Below, in pieces: positions 8,258 to 16,795 of a stretch of DNA of 64,000 nt. Position numbers and translations under genes: made by a program. Origin of the DNA: Betaproteobacteria bacterium (GTDB lineage: Bacteria > Pseudomonadota > Gammaproteobacteria > Burkholderiales > Casimicrobiaceae). The first letter of the stretch is position 1. Every line of letters begins with the position of its first letter. The stretch covers positions 496,001 to 560,000 of the forward strand of contig BOKS01000001.1 of assembly GCA_016861105.1 (NCBI GenBank), read 5' to 3'. The notes below the pieces were generated by a model. The model was given only the letters and a program-made list of their open reading frames with translations. It did no database searches and was not told the origin of the DNA.

Positions 8258-8847
8258 CCCTGGCGCCACGACCGGCGCTGCGGCGCCGGCGGTTGTCCCT
8301 GTCCACGACCTGCCCCTCTCCGCCGCGCCGACGGGCGCTTCGCGCCGCCGCCGTGCTCGTGGCCGCGCCGCTCGTCGCGGTGCCCCGGCGCTCGCACGCG
8401 GCGGCGCCGCGGACGCTCGCGCTGCGCCACGCGCACACCGGCGAGTCGGTCGCCGTCGCGTACGCAGCGGGCGATGCGTACGTCCCGCAGGCGCTCGCGC
8501 GGCTCGCGTGGCTGCTCCGCGACTTCCGGACCGGTGCAGTGCAACCGATCGATCCCCTCCTCTTCGACCAGTTGCACGCGGTCGCGACGGCCACGGGCAG
8601 CCGCGCGGCGTTCGAGGTGATCTCCGGCTATCGCTCGCCGGCGACGAACGCCGCCCTGCAGCGAAGCGGCGGCGGCGTCGCGACGGGGAGCCTCCACCTG
8701 CAGGGCCGCGCGATCGACGTGCGCCTCGACGACGTGCCGCTCGCCGACCTGCGCGACGCTGCGCTCGACCTGCGTGCCGGGGGCGTCGGGTTCTATCCGC
8801 AGTCGCGCTTCGTGCACCTCGACACCGGGCGCGTCCGCCGCTGGTGA
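8254..8847 (+). CDS. ycbK: YcbK-like (DUF882, M15-type) peptidoglycan endopeptidase
   Basis: A 197-residue exported zinc hydrolase related to E. coli YcbK/MepK, which cuts mDap-mDap cross-links. The GTG start overlaps the previous stop (GTGA) and gives a basic leader with RRRALRAAAVLVAAP, Tat-like as in YcbK. The M15-like core shows FEVISGYRSPATN, GSLHLQGRAIDVRL (His and Asp metal ligands) and FVHLDTGRVRRW at the end. Its stop is only 19 bases from the stop of a convergent YcbB-type L,D-transpeptidase gene. The two enzymes make and cut the same 3-3 cross-links. Confidence 0.9.
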   Translation: MTLAPRPALRRRRLSLSTTCPSPPRRRALRAAAVLVAAPLVAVPRRSHAAAPRTLALRHAHTGESVAVAYAAGDAYVPQALARLAWLLRDFRTGAVQPIDPLLFDQLHAVATATGSRAAFEVISGYRSPATNAALQRSGGGVATGSLHLQGRAIDVRLDDVPLADLRDAALDLRAGGVGFYPQSRFVHLDTGRVRRW

Positions 8848-8866
8848 CGCGACCGCGCCGGCACGC

Positions 8867-10513
8867 TCAGCGTGGCCCCGATGCACGCCGCGCGAGCGCC
8901 GTCGCGAGCCGTGCGTCGTGGCCGTACACGTCCGGGAGGAAGTGCGCGCGGCCGGCCTCGTCCACCACCGTCGTCGTATAGAACACGACGACCGGCACGG
9001 CCACCGGCAGCGACACGGTGCGCGGTGTGCGCGCGGCCATGGCCGCCACGATCGCGTCCTGCGTCCACTCGGGGCGGCCTTCCAGCACGAACCGTGCGAG
9101 CGCGACGGGCTCGGCCACGCGGATGCACCCGTGGCTGAAGTCGCGCCGCGTGCGCTCGAACAGCGCGGTCGCCGGCGTGCCGTGCAGGTAGACCTGCATC
9201 GCGTTGGGCAGCACGAACTTCGCGCCGCCGAGCGCGTTGCGCGGCCCCGGCCGCTGGCGCAGCCGCAGCGCGCCGTCGCGCAGGCCCGCGAGCGCAGCCG
9301 CATCGGCCGTGACGAGCGGCTCGCCGCCGCCGCGCGCGGGCACGATCTCCATGTCCTCGCGCGCAAGCCGCGACGGGTCGCGACGCAGCGGCCCCAGGTA
9401 CTCGTCGCGGACGATGGAGGCCGGCACGTTCCAGTACGGGCTGAACTCGACGTGTCGCATCGTCCCGACGAACACGGGCGTCTGGCTGCGCGCGGCGCGG
9501 CCGACGACGACGGCCATCGACAGCCGCGGCCGCTCGTCCGCGACCGCGTCCGCGAACGCCCACAGACGGTACGACGGGATGTTGACGGCCACCAGCGGCC
9601 CCGGCGCCGGATCGGGCAGCAAGCGGATGCGCTCCAGCGACAGGCCGATCTGCGCGACGCGCTCGGAAGGCGGCACGTCGAGCGCGGCGAACGTGAGGCG
9701 GCCCAGTACGCCGTCTGGCGCGAGCCCGTGGCGCGCCTGGAAGCGCGCGACCGCCGCCACGAGCGCCGGTGTGTAGCGTCCGTGTGCAGGAGGGGCATCG
9801 GCAGCGAGGTCGCCCAGGGCGACCAGACGCGCGCGCAGCGCGTCCGCGCCGTCGTAGGCCTCGCCGGCGTCCACCCGGCTCCGGCGCGGCAACGGCGGCC
9901 AGTCGCCGGCGTTCCCGGCGAGGTCGCGATAGTGTCCGAGCACGGTCCGCAGCCGCCGGTACTGCGCGAACCGGGGCGCCGCGGCGTCGACGAGTGCCGC
10001 GAGCCGGCCGCTCGCCGCTGCGCTGCGCAGGCCGGCGACGAAGGGGGCCTCCCGTTCCGGAACGCGGTAGTGCGGCGCGACCTCCGCGGGCGGCACGCGG
10101 CCGAAGCGCAGGTCCGCGAGGTGTCCCAGCATCGCCCGCGTGAGGGCGCGGTCGGCACGCATCACCGCCTGCGGGTCCGCGCCCGGGACGGACGCGTCGT
10201 GCAGCGCGCGCTCGATCCGCGCGAGCGTGGCACCATCCACCGGCAGCCCGTGCTCCGGTGCCGCACGCAGTAGGCGAAGCGCCTCCGCGGAGGCCGGACG
10301 CGATCCGCTCGGCGCGAACCACACTGGCTCCGGCGTCCCGTAGACCGCGTCGAGCCACGCGGATTCCGGTCGCTCCCACGAGGCATGCGCCGGCGCCGCG
10401 CCGCAAGCCTGCACCGCCGCGCCCGCGAGGGCGAGCACGCACAGGGCACGACGGGCGCGGCGCGAGGCGTCCACCGTGAGGTGCGGGTCCATGAGCGTCG
10501 TCGCGCGCCCCAT
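8867..10513 (-). CDS. ycbB: YcbB-type L,D-transpeptidase
   Basis: A 548-residue periplasmic enzyme that forms 3-3 cross-links in peptidoglycan. After a short basic leader and hydrophobic stretch ending PAHA comes an N-terminal scaffold region. A peptidoglycan-binding-like repeat follows (about residues 230 to 265: TPALVAAVARFQARHGLAPD), then the YkuD catalytic domain with VNIPSYRLW, HGTPATALF and the catalytic Cys in SHGCIRV near residue 460. Length and order match LdtD/YcbB (about 550 to 615). The start could also be the Met seven codons downstream (10492); neither has a strong ribosome-binding site. It pairs with the convergent YcbK-like gene. Confidence 0.92.
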   Translation of the reverse strand: MGRATTLMDPHLTVDASRRARRALCVLALAGAAVQACGAAPAHASWERPESAWLDAVYGTPEPVWFAPSGSRPASAEALRLLRAAPEHGLPVDGATLARIERALHDASVPGADPQAVMRADRALTRAMLGHLADLRFGRVPPAEVAPHYRVPEREAPFVAGLRSAAASGRLAALVDAAAPRFAQYRRLRTVLGHYRDLAGNAGDWPPLPRRSRVDAGEAYDGADALRARLVALGDLAADAPPAHGRYTPALVAAVARFQARHGLAPDGVLGRLTFAALDVPPSERVAQIGLSLERIRLLPDPAPGPLVAVNIPSYRLWAFADAVADERPRLSMAVVVGRAARSQTPVFVGTMRHVEFSPYWNVPASIVRDEYLGPLRRDPSRLAREDMEIVPARGGGEPLVTADAAALAGLRDGALRLRQRPGPRNALGGAKFVLPNAMQVYLHGTPATALFERTRRDFSHGCIRVAEPVALARFVLEGRPEWTQDAIVAAMAARTPRTVSLPVAVPVVVFYTTTVVDEAGRAHFLPDVYGHDARLATALARRASGPR

Positions 10514-10624
10514 GTCGCGGGCGCAGTGCCATTGCGCGCCGGATGCGCGCCGCGCGCCGTGACCGGCGTCAACGCAGCGTCGTTCCGCGGACTCGCCGCG
10601 ACGGCGCCCGGCGACGCAGCCGCA

Positions 10625-10672
10625 GGGCCGGCGCGGCGGGCGCCGGCCCCGGGCGGCGGTTGCGCGCCGCCC
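10625..10672 (-). terminator. Two tandem perfect GC hairpins after the SLH-like gene
   Basis: Directly after the stop codon of the SLH-like gene (ends 10673) lies an 8-bp perfect stem (GGGCGGCG/CGCCGCCC, 10651 to 10672, 6-base loop). It is followed by a 10-bp perfect stem (GGGCCGGCGC/GCGCCGGCCC, 10625 to 10649, 5-base loop). No run of T follows, so this is not a classic intrinsic terminator; it may be a 3' stabiliser or a Rho-assisted site. Confidence 0.5.
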
Positions 10673-11416
10673 TCAGCGGCAGGTGAGGCGGATCGCGTCG
10701 AGGAGCTGGTCCGCGTTCGCCGGCCCGATGCCGGTCGCCACGGTGCCGTCGGGGCACGGCAGCGAGAAGGGCGTCGTGTTGCCCGCACCGGCCGGTCCGA
10801 CGGTCGCGACCTCGGCGCCGCCGATCGGCGTGCACTGGATCGACAGGTTCTCCACGACCGTGCCGGCGCCTCCGAAGACCGGCTTCGTCGACCCACTGAC
10901 CCCGGTCAGCACGTGGTTGGCGGGACAGAACAGCAACCACGCGCCGCCGCCCGCACCGCCGCTCAGGCCCGTCTGCGTCGGCGCGCCGAGCGACTTGACC
11001 AGTGCGCCCGTGGAGACCGAACGGCAGGTCGCGCGGATCGAGCCCATCGAGGGCTGCTCGAATCCGCCGAAGTTGCCGTCGACGCCGACCACGACCGCGC
11101 CGTCGGGACACTGCAGCGAGTACGCCCCGCCCCCCGTGCCGCCGACCGGCGCCGTCTGCACCGCCGGCCCGAGCGGCTGCGCGTTGCGGAACAGGAACGC
11201 CGCCATCGCGAGCCGCGACACGCTCTGGTCGGGGCAGTACTCGGTGGCCGTGCAGCCGGTCGTGATGCCGCGGTTCTTCATCCACGTGACGCTCGGGCAG
11301 AACGGGCTCGTGTCCTCGACGTCAGTGAAGTCGGCGCATGGGGCCGCGACGGCGGACGACGACGCTGCGAAGAGCCACGAGGCCGTCGCGACGGCGGCGA
11401 ACGATGCGATGCGCAT
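10673..11416 (-). CDS. Exported protein with SLH-like Cys-containing module and glycine-rich repeats
   Basis: A 247-residue secreted protein of unknown function. Residues 1 to about 25 are a signal peptide (MRIASFAAVATASWLFAASS) ending near AVAA. Residues about 26 to 80 are SLH-like: CADFTDVEDTSPFCPSVTWM, NRGITTGC, TEYCPDQSVSRLAMAAFLFR. The rest holds three repeats, each with a GGGA- or GAGN-type stretch followed by a Cys (YSLQCPDG, WLLFCPAN, FSLPCPDG) and VVVGVDG/VLTGVSG/VATGIG, with further Cys at the unit ends (ATCR, IQC, LTCR). A near-identical N-terminal module occurs in the S74 protein at 59523 to 60977. The ATG at 11416 is the signal-peptide start; the frame extends upstream without a leader. 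Confidence 0.8.
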   Translation of the reverse strand: MRIASFAAVATASWLFAASSSAVAAPCADFTDVEDTSPFCPSVTWMKNRGITTGCTATEYCPDQSVSRLAMAAFLFRNAQPLGPAVQTAPVGGTGGGAYSLQCPDGAVVVGVDGNFGGFEQPSMGSIRATCRSVSTGALVKSLGAPTQTGLSGGAGGGAWLLFCPANHVLTGVSGSTKPVFGGAGTVVENLSIQCTPIGGAEVATVGPAGAGNTTPFSLPCPDGTVATGIGPANADQLLDAIRLTCR

Positions 11417-11581
11417 GGGAGTGCTCCTGTCTGGATCCGGATTCGTTGGCGTGGGCCGCTCGCTTCGCGGCGCGTCGAGCATAGCGCACGCGTGCGCCGC
11501 CGCGCGGTCCCGCCGGGACCACCGCGTTCGTCGGCCGACGTGCTGTTGTCGCGACGCGACAGCAGCGCGCCCCCGAAGGCC

Positions 11582-12472
11582 TCAGGCCGCGGCGAGCGTG
11601 TTCTCGCGCGGCGCGAGCAGGGCCTCCAGCGTGCGGTCCTTGTCGGCCCACATCGTCGCCAGCCAGTCCTGGACGGCCGCGCGGAAGGCGGCATCGCGCG
11701 CGGGATCGCGCCCGAGCAGGTCGCGCGGGATCGGGCGCTCGCGCACGCGCACCACCACCTCCTCCATGCGGCCGCACAGCAGGTCCCAGAACGTCGGCGT
11801 GCCGCGCGGGTAGGCGATCGTCACGTCGAGCAGCGACGTGAAGTCCTCGCCCATCGTGGCGAGGGCGACGGCCATCCCGCCGGCCTTCGGCTTGAGCAGA
11901 TGCCGGTAGGGCGAGCGCTGGTGCGCGTGCTTCGCGCGCGTGTAGCGCGTGCCCTCGACGAAGTTGATCACCGACGTGGGGACCAGCCGGAACTTCTCGC
12001 AGGCGCGCCGCGTGGTCTCGACGTCGCTGCGCCCGCCGCCTCGCCCGCGCTTGAGGAACGGGAAGTCGAGCGCCCACCACGCGAGGCCGATCACCGGCAC
12101 CCAGATCAGCTCGGCCTTGAGGAAGAACTTGAGGAACGGGATGCGGCCGCGGAACACCTTCTGCAGCACGAGGATGTCCGTCCACGACTGGTGGTTGGCG
12201 CTCACCAGGTACCAGCCGCGGCGCGAGAGCGACTCCAGGCCGGCGACGTCCCAGCGGGTGCGGCCCACGGCGGCCATGATGCGGTCGTTGACCGCGACCC
12301 AGCGCGTGGCGAGCCCGTTCAGCGCGCGGTCGCACGCCCGCCGGACGCGCCGCGTGCGCACGACGAGCTTCGTCAGGGCGAACGGAACCAGCGACGCGCA
12401 GAAGACGAGCACGTTGAGCCCGAGGGCGGCGCTCGCGGCAACACCCTTCGCGGTCCCGGCCAGGGTTCGCAT
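11582..12472 (-). CDS. 1-acyl-sn-glycerol-3-phosphate acyltransferase family protein (YihG-like)
   Basis: A 296-residue membrane-bound acyltransferase of the PlsC superfamily, probably acting in phospholipid synthesis. The N-terminus (about residues 8 to 35) is a hydrophobic membrane anchor. Motif I is NHQSWTDILVL (catalytic HX4D). Later come KAELIWVPVIGLAWWAL, LKRGRGG and motif III FVEGTRYT. The pattern and length match the YihG group rather than canonical PlsC (about 240). The Met at 12472 starts directly before the membrane segment; an in-frame Met ten codons upstream is an alternative. Confidence 0.9.
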   Translation of the reverse strand: MRTLAGTAKGVAASAALGLNVLVFCASLVPFALTKLVVRTRRVRRACDRALNGLATRWVAVNDRIMAAVGRTRWDVAGLESLSRRGWYLVSANHQSWTDILVLQKVFRGRIPFLKFFLKAELIWVPVIGLAWWALDFPFLKRGRGGGRSDVETTRRACEKFRLVPTSVINFVEGTRYTRAKHAHQRSPYRHLLKPKAGGMAVALATMGEDFTSLLDVTIAYPRGTPTFWDLLCGRMEEVVVRVRERPIPRDLLGRDPARDAAFRAAVQDWLATMWADKDRTLEALLAPRENTLAAA

Positions 12473-12567
12473 GCGCGGGAGTATGCCGCCGGCAGGCCGC
12501 ACGTCCAGCGCGAAGGCCCGTGGGCCTGATCCGCGTCAAGCCCGGCGGCCCTGCGCTGCAGCCGTGG

Positions 12568-13056
12568 TCAGGGCTTCGCGGGACGCGCGGCGGCCGCCGC
12601 ACGATGGCGGGCCAGCGCGTTCTCGAGATCCGCGAGTTCCTCGCACGGCAGCAGGCAGATCGCGCGGAGCGCCGCCACCTGGCGCTCGGCGCCGGCGACG
12701 TCGTCGACCATCAGGTAGGCCTCGCCGAGGTACTCGTACGCCGAACGGTGCCGCGGGTCGAGCGCGATCGCCCGCCGGTAGTGCTCGAACGCGGCGTCCA
12801 TCCGGCGCAGGTGGCGGTACGCGTAGCCGAGGTGGTTGTGCAGGTCGGGATCGTCGGGATGGCGCACGAGCGCGCGGCGCAGGTGGACCACCGCCTCGTC
12901 CCACTGCCTGCGCTCGAGCGCGCGCCGTCCGGCCGCGAGGTCCTCGTCGCCCGCCTGCGCGGGCGTCTCGTCGCTCATCACCGCGTGCGCGGGCGGCGCG
13001 CACGCCACGAGCACGAGCGCCAGGACGGCCGCTGCCGCGACCGCGGCCGCGCTCAT
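12568..13056 (-). CDS. Exported TPR protein
   Basis: A 162-residue protein with a signal peptide (MSAAAVAAAAVLALVLVACA; the Cys makes a lipobox possible). About three tetratricopeptide repeats follow: ALERRQWDEAVVHLRRALV, HNHLGYAYRHLRRMDAAFEH and AYEYLGEAYLMVDDVAGAE. The Cys pair in AICLLPCEELADLE resembles small TPR proteins of betaproteobacteria. Its ATG overlaps the stop of the larger TPR gene upstream (ATGA), so the two are almost certainly co-translated and may work as a pair. Role unknown; TPR proteins usually scaffold other proteins. Confidence 0.85.
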   Translation of the reverse strand: MSAAAVAAAAVLALVLVACAPPAHAVMSDETPAQAGDEDLAAGRRALERRQWDEAVVHLRRALVRHPDDPDLHNHLGYAYRHLRRMDAAFEHYRRAIALDPRHRSAYEYLGEAYLMVDDVAGAERQVAALRAICLLPCEELADLENALARHRAAAAARPAKP

Positions 13057-14642
13057 CGCAGCGCGGCGCGCACGCGCTCCATCTCCGGCCGCGTCGACGG
13101 GGCGAGGCGCGTGACCTCCGCGAGCCGCGCGAAGTGGCGCTTCGCGGCCTGCGGATCGCCCGCGCGCTCGGCGGCGACCGCCGCGCCGTAGAGGCCGCGG
13201 AAGCGGTTCGGCTCGCGCTCCTGCGACGCCACGTACTCGTTCAGTGCCAGGTCCGGCTGCCCGCCCTCCAGCAGCATGTCGCCGAGCAATTCGCGCGCAG
13301 GCACGATGCGTCCCGGCGTGACGATGTGCTTCTCGTTGCGGTCCTCCAGGTCCGCCGCCGCGCGCATCAGCCGCAGCGCGTCTTCGCGCTGGCCGCGCGC
13401 GAAGGCGATCCACGCGGTCGACGCGAGCCGCTGTACTTCGACCTCCGTCGCCCAGTAGCGGTTGTTGGCGGCGAGGAGCGCCTTGTGCAAAGCCGCGAGG
13501 GCCTCCGTCTCGCGCTCGGCGGCCACGAGGTCGCCCGAGCGCGCGGCGCCCAGCGCGCGCGCGAAACGGGTGATCGCCTCGACGAACGGGAACGACGTCG
13601 GCGGGCTGCGCAGCGCCTTCGCCTCCTCCCACGCGCCGCGCTCGATCGCGTAGCGCGCCTGCATCGCAGCGATCGCGTAGGGCGCCGCCAGCCGCTGCTC
13701 GCTGGCACCCTTCACGCCCAGCGCGGCCTGCATCTCGCGCTTCGCCTCGTCGTCGCGTGCGAGCTGCAGCAGCGCGTACACGGCGTAGTCGGCCGCGTGG
13801 TACGCATCGTCGGGCTCGTCGGCCCTGACGGCGACCTCGGCCGAGCGGCGGTTCGTGGCGATCGACTCCTCCCACGCGCCGACGCGCGTGAAGATGTGCG
13901 ACGGCATGTGCAGCGCGTGCGGCGCGTCCGGGGCGATGCTGGCATAGCGCCGCGCCGCGGCGAGTCCCTTGCCCGCGATCGGCGGGGCGTCGTAGCTGTG
14001 GATCAGGTAGTGCGCGACGCCGGGGTGGTCGGGGTGCCTGGCGAACTGCTTCTCGAGGATCGCCGCCGCCTTCAGGTAGGCCCCGTAGCTCTGGTCCGCC
14101 TGCGACTGCGTCCCGGCGAGGTAGAGCGCGTGGAAGATCTGCGCCTCGTCGTCGTCCGGATAGCGGTTCGCGAGCGCCTCGTAGGCCTTCGCGCGGCTTT
14201 CCTGGCGCGCGCGCTCGGGGCGGCCTGCCCAGTCGCGATAGTACTCGGCGACCGCCTCGAGGTAGTCGCGCTCGCGCTGCGTGTTCGCCCCGATGCGCCG
14301 GCCCTGCTCGATCCACGCCGCCGCCTGCGCGGCTCCCTTCGGCGAGGCGCCCTGCCCGGCCAGCGGATTGGACATCAGCAGCGACGCGATGCCCCACGTG
14401 CCGATCGCGCATTGCGGGTCCTTGCGCAGCACCTCGCGGAACGTCTGCTCGCCGGCCGTGTACCAGAACGAGTGCAGCATCGCCACGCCGCGGGCGAGAT
14501 CCTGCTGCACCGCGGGGCTGCACGAATTGGGAAACTCGACCTTGCCGAGCCGGCCCTGCCCTTCGCTGGTCTCGTGGGCTGCGGCGGGAACGGCGAGCGC
14601 CAGCGCGACCATCGCGCCGGCAATGCGGAAGCGAGCGGTCAT
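13053..14642 (-). CDS. Large exported TPR-repeat protein
   Basis: A 529-residue periplasmic protein: signal peptide (MTARFRIAGAMVALALAVPA, cleavage near AAAHE), then helical repeats throughout. Recognisable stretches are FWYTAGEQTFREVLRKDPQC, WGIASLLM, HPGVAHYLIHSYD, HALHMPSHIFTRVGAWEES and HAADYAVYALLQLARDDEAK. This matches a widespread family of roughly 500 to 600 residue TPR proteins of unknown function, in which the HMPSHIF motif is well conserved. The Met at 14642 starts the leader. It forms a two-gene unit with the small TPR gene that follows. Confidence 0.87.
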   Translation of the reverse strand: MTARFRIAGAMVALALAVPAAAHETSEGQGRLGKVEFPNSCSPAVQQDLARGVAMLHSFWYTAGEQTFREVLRKDPQCAIGTWGIASLLMSNPLAGQGASPKGAAQAAAWIEQGRRIGANTQRERDYLEAVAEYYRDWAGRPERARQESRAKAYEALANRYPDDDEAQIFHALYLAGTQSQADQSYGAYLKAAAILEKQFARHPDHPGVAHYLIHSYDAPPIAGKGLAAARRYASIAPDAPHALHMPSHIFTRVGAWEESIATNRRSAEVAVRADEPDDAYHAADYAVYALLQLARDDEAKREMQAALGVKGASEQRLAAPYAIAAMQARYAIERGAWEEAKALRSPPTSFPFVEAITRFARALGAARSGDLVAAERETEALAALHKALLAANNRYWATEVEVQRLASTAWIAFARGQREDALRLMRAAADLEDRNEKHIVTPGRIVPARELLGDMLLEGGQPDLALNEYVASQEREPNRFRGLYGAAVAAERAGDPQAAKRHFARLAEVTRLAPSTRPEMERVRAALR

Positions 14643-14842
14643 CGAGTCCTCCGGACGGCCGCGGAACGGTGCCGAAAAGTCTGCTCCGCCTGCCGAGCGC
14701 TCGTCAATGGTGGCCTGGGTGCGGCGCACCGTCCCCGGCCCGACCGAGGCCTGCCGTGCGCGCCCGGGCAGGCGCACGCGGTCACGCGCGCCGCGCCGTG
14801 TTCAGCCGACGGGCCCCCGGGCAGGGCAGGCTTCGGCGCCGC

Positions 14843-15841
14843 TCACCAGATCTCGCGGAACGCGCGCAGCAGGTTGCCGCCGACGATGCGGTCCACCTCC
14901 GACGCCCGGAAGCCGCCCTGCTCCAGCGCCTCGACGATGCGCGGCCAGTGGCGCGGGCCCGGCGTCTCCGCGGGGTAGCGCGCAGCGAGCGTGTTGCCGA
15001 ACGCGGCGACGTAGCTCCCCGCGGCCGACGCGTACCGGTGCGCGGTCATCTCGAGGATGCCGCGCACGCTGGCCTCGTCGCCGGCGGCGGCGAAGTCCGT
15101 GCCCACGCCCACGTGCTCGACGCCCACGAGGTCGGCCACGTGGCGCACGTGGCGCACGAAGTTGCCGAGCGTGGGCGGATGGCGCGGGTCGTTGTCCCAG
15201 TTCATCAGCCCGTGGATGCTCGCGCCGACCACCCCGCCCGTCGCCGCGACGGCGCGGATCGTCTCGTCCGTCTTGTTGCGCGGCCGCATGTCGACGGCCT
15301 TGGCGTTCGCGTGCGTGAGCAGCACCGGCCGCGTCGACACCCGCGCGGCCTCGGTGGCGGTCGCCTCGGAGCAGTGCGACAGGTCGATCGCCACACCGAC
15401 GCGGTTGAGCTCGGCCACGAGGTCGCGGCCCAGCAGGCTGAGGCCGCCGCCGCGCGGCTCGGAGCACCCGTCGCCGATGGCGTTCGCCTCGTTGTAGGTG
15501 AGCTGCATCACGCGCATGCCCAGCGCGTGGAAGGCGCGTACGCGGCGCGGGTTCGCGCCCAGCGGCAGCGTGTTCTGCCAGCCCATGATCAGGCCCGTGC
15601 GGCCGCCGTCGTGCGCACGCACGATGTCGTCCGCGGTCCGCACGAGCAGCCACGGCGACTGCGGCTGCGCGAGGCGGTCGAGCCAGTCGGCGAGCCCGTC
15701 GAACGTCGCCTCGAGGCCGTGACGCATGTCGGTCACGGTCACGTTGGCGGCAGTGACGCCGCCGGCGCGAAGCGGTGCGGGGTCGCCGTCGCAGAAGTAC
15801 ACCAGTGCGTCGATCACCAGCCGCCCGCGGTCCTGGGCCAT
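14843..15841 (-). CDS. Membrane-dipeptidase-like (M19) metallohydrolase
   Basis: A 332-residue member of the renal-dipeptidase family. It holds YNEANAIGDGC (conserved Glu), VAIDLSHCSE and VLLTHANAKAV (His ligands of the zinc site), GTDFAAAGDE and a C-terminal IVGGNLLRAFREIW. The HxD motif that supplies the first two metal ligands in canonical members is absent; the N-terminus reads LVIDALVYFCDGD instead. No signal peptide is seen, so it is probably cytoplasmic. GGAGGGG lies 4 to 10 bases upstream of the ATG. Dipeptides or related amides are possible substrates, but the altered site makes this uncertain. Confidence 0.83.
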   Translation of the reverse strand: MAQDRGRLVIDALVYFCDGDPAPLRAGGVTAANVTVTDMRHGLEATFDGLADWLDRLAQPQSPWLLVRTADDIVRAHDGGRTGLIMGWQNTLPLGANPRRVRAFHALGMRVMQLTYNEANAIGDGCSEPRGGGLSLLGRDLVAELNRVGVAIDLSHCSEATATEAARVSTRPVLLTHANAKAVDMRPRNKTDETIRAVAATGGVVGASIHGLMNWDNDPRHPPTLGNFVRHVRHVADLVGVEHVGVGTDFAAAGDEASVRGILEMTAHRYASAAGSYVAAFGNTLAARYPAETPGPRHWPRIVEALEQGGFRASEVDRIVGGNLLRAFREIW

Positions 15842-16303
15842 CCACCCCTCCGTGTCGTCGCGCGCCGCCCCGCGTCCGGCGCCGGCGGCAGAAGGCCGGC
15901 AGTGTAGTCGAGGCGTGTGCCGCGTGCAGCGCAGCGCGCGGCGGCGTCAGCGACCATGCGCGGCGCCGATGCGGCAGGTCGGTGCGCGGACGCCGTCCGC
16001 GGCGCCCCCCGACGCCAGCACCTTCGGCGGCAGGCAGAGGAGCACGGCCGTGGCGGTGCAGGCGACGGTCAGGAGCAGGCGGGCGATCGGCGGTGTCATC
16101 GGCGGGACGCGGTCGGGGTCGGACACCGCCACGCTAGGCGCGCGCTCGCGGGCCGGTCAAGGCGCCTGCGACGAAGCGCAGCCGATCGCGCCGAAGCGGC
16201 GGAACGCGGCCATCGCACGGCCGTCGTCGACGCGCGGCGGCCCGCCCGCGTCGAAGGGGCGCCGGGATACACTAGGAGGTTCACTGGTGGCCCCGGAGGC
16301 AGC
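15842..16303. other. Intergenic stretch with only a doubtful small ORF
   Basis: 462 bases between the dipeptidase-like gene and the HTH gene. The only candidate is a 50-codon minus-strand frame (15947 to 16099), listed separately. TACACT at 16268 to 16273 is a possible -10 box for the HTH gene. Nothing else was recognised. Confidence 0.5.
15947..16099 (-). CDS. Doubtful small secreted or membrane protein
   Basis: A 50-codon frame starting MTPPIARLLLTVACTATAVL, which looks like a signal peptide or single membrane span, followed by CLPPKVLASGGAADG and a short polar tail. A GTG start at 16132 would give 61 residues. There is no clear ribosome-binding site and no known family. It may be a chance frame in GC-rich DNA. 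Confidence 0.25.
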   Translation of the reverse strand: MTPPIARLLLTVACTATAVLLCLPPKVLASGGAADGVRAPTCRIGAAHGR

Positions 16304-16741
16304 TTGCCGAATCTCGGATCCGTCCTCAAGGACGAAATCTCGCGTCTCGCGAAGCGCGCGCTGCGCGCCGATGTGGAGGCGGTCAGGAAGTCAAACGCCC
16401 AGCACCGGCGGCACATCGCCGCCATGAAGCGCCAGCTCGCCGATCTCGAGCGGCAGGTCGCCTCGCTCAGCCGTCGCGCCGCGGCGGGTGCCGCCACCGC
16501 GCAGCCCGCGGCGTCGCGCCGGCCGGTCCGGTTCGTCGCCAAGGGCCTGCGCTCGCAGCGCGCGCGCCTCGGGCTCTCCGCGGCGGCGTTCGGCAAGCTC
16601 GCCGGCGTCAGCGCGCAGACGGTCTACAACTGGGAGCGCGAGGCGGCCCATCCCGGGCGCGAGCAGCTCGCGCGGCTCGTCGCGCTGCGCGGCCTCGGCA
16701 AGCGCGAGGCCACGCGTCGACTGGAGTCGCTGGACACCTGA
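16304..16741 (+). CDS. HTH-domain DNA-binding protein with N-terminal coiled coil
   Basis: A 145-residue protein. Residues about 1 to 65 are helical and charged (NLGSVLKDEISRLAKRALRA, then a heptad-like AAMKRQLADLERQV), and a basic Ala/Arg linker follows. Residues about 80 to 140 are an XRE-type helix-turn-helix (KGLRSQRARLGLSAAAFGKL, VSAQTVYNWERE). The TTG start was chosen because GGAGG lies 4 to 8 bases upstream and MPNLGSVLKDEISRLAKRAL is the normal start of a betaproteobacterial family of this kind. No ATG or GTG fits. Probably a dimeric regulator with an unknown target. Confidence 0.85.
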   Translation: MPNLGSVLKDEISRLAKRALRADVEAVRKSNAQHRRHIAAMKRQLADLERQVASLSRRAAAGAATAQPAASRRPVRFVAKGLRSQRARLGLSAAAFGKLAGVSAQTVYNWEREAAHPGREQLARLVALRGLGKREATRRLESLDT

Positions 16742-16795
16742 TCCGCGCCGCACGGATGCCGCCGCGGGCGCGCCGGCATCCGTCGCGCGGCCGCC

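Noticed and set aside
11949-14978. Very long plus-strand open frame (over 1000 codons), and similar giants at 41699-44731 and 59346-62915
   Set aside because: They lie opposite well-supported genes, have Arg/Ala-rich low-complexity translation, and arise because stop codons are rare in GC-rich antisense frames. Real genes sit only at the ends of some of them (44231-44731, 61881-62915).
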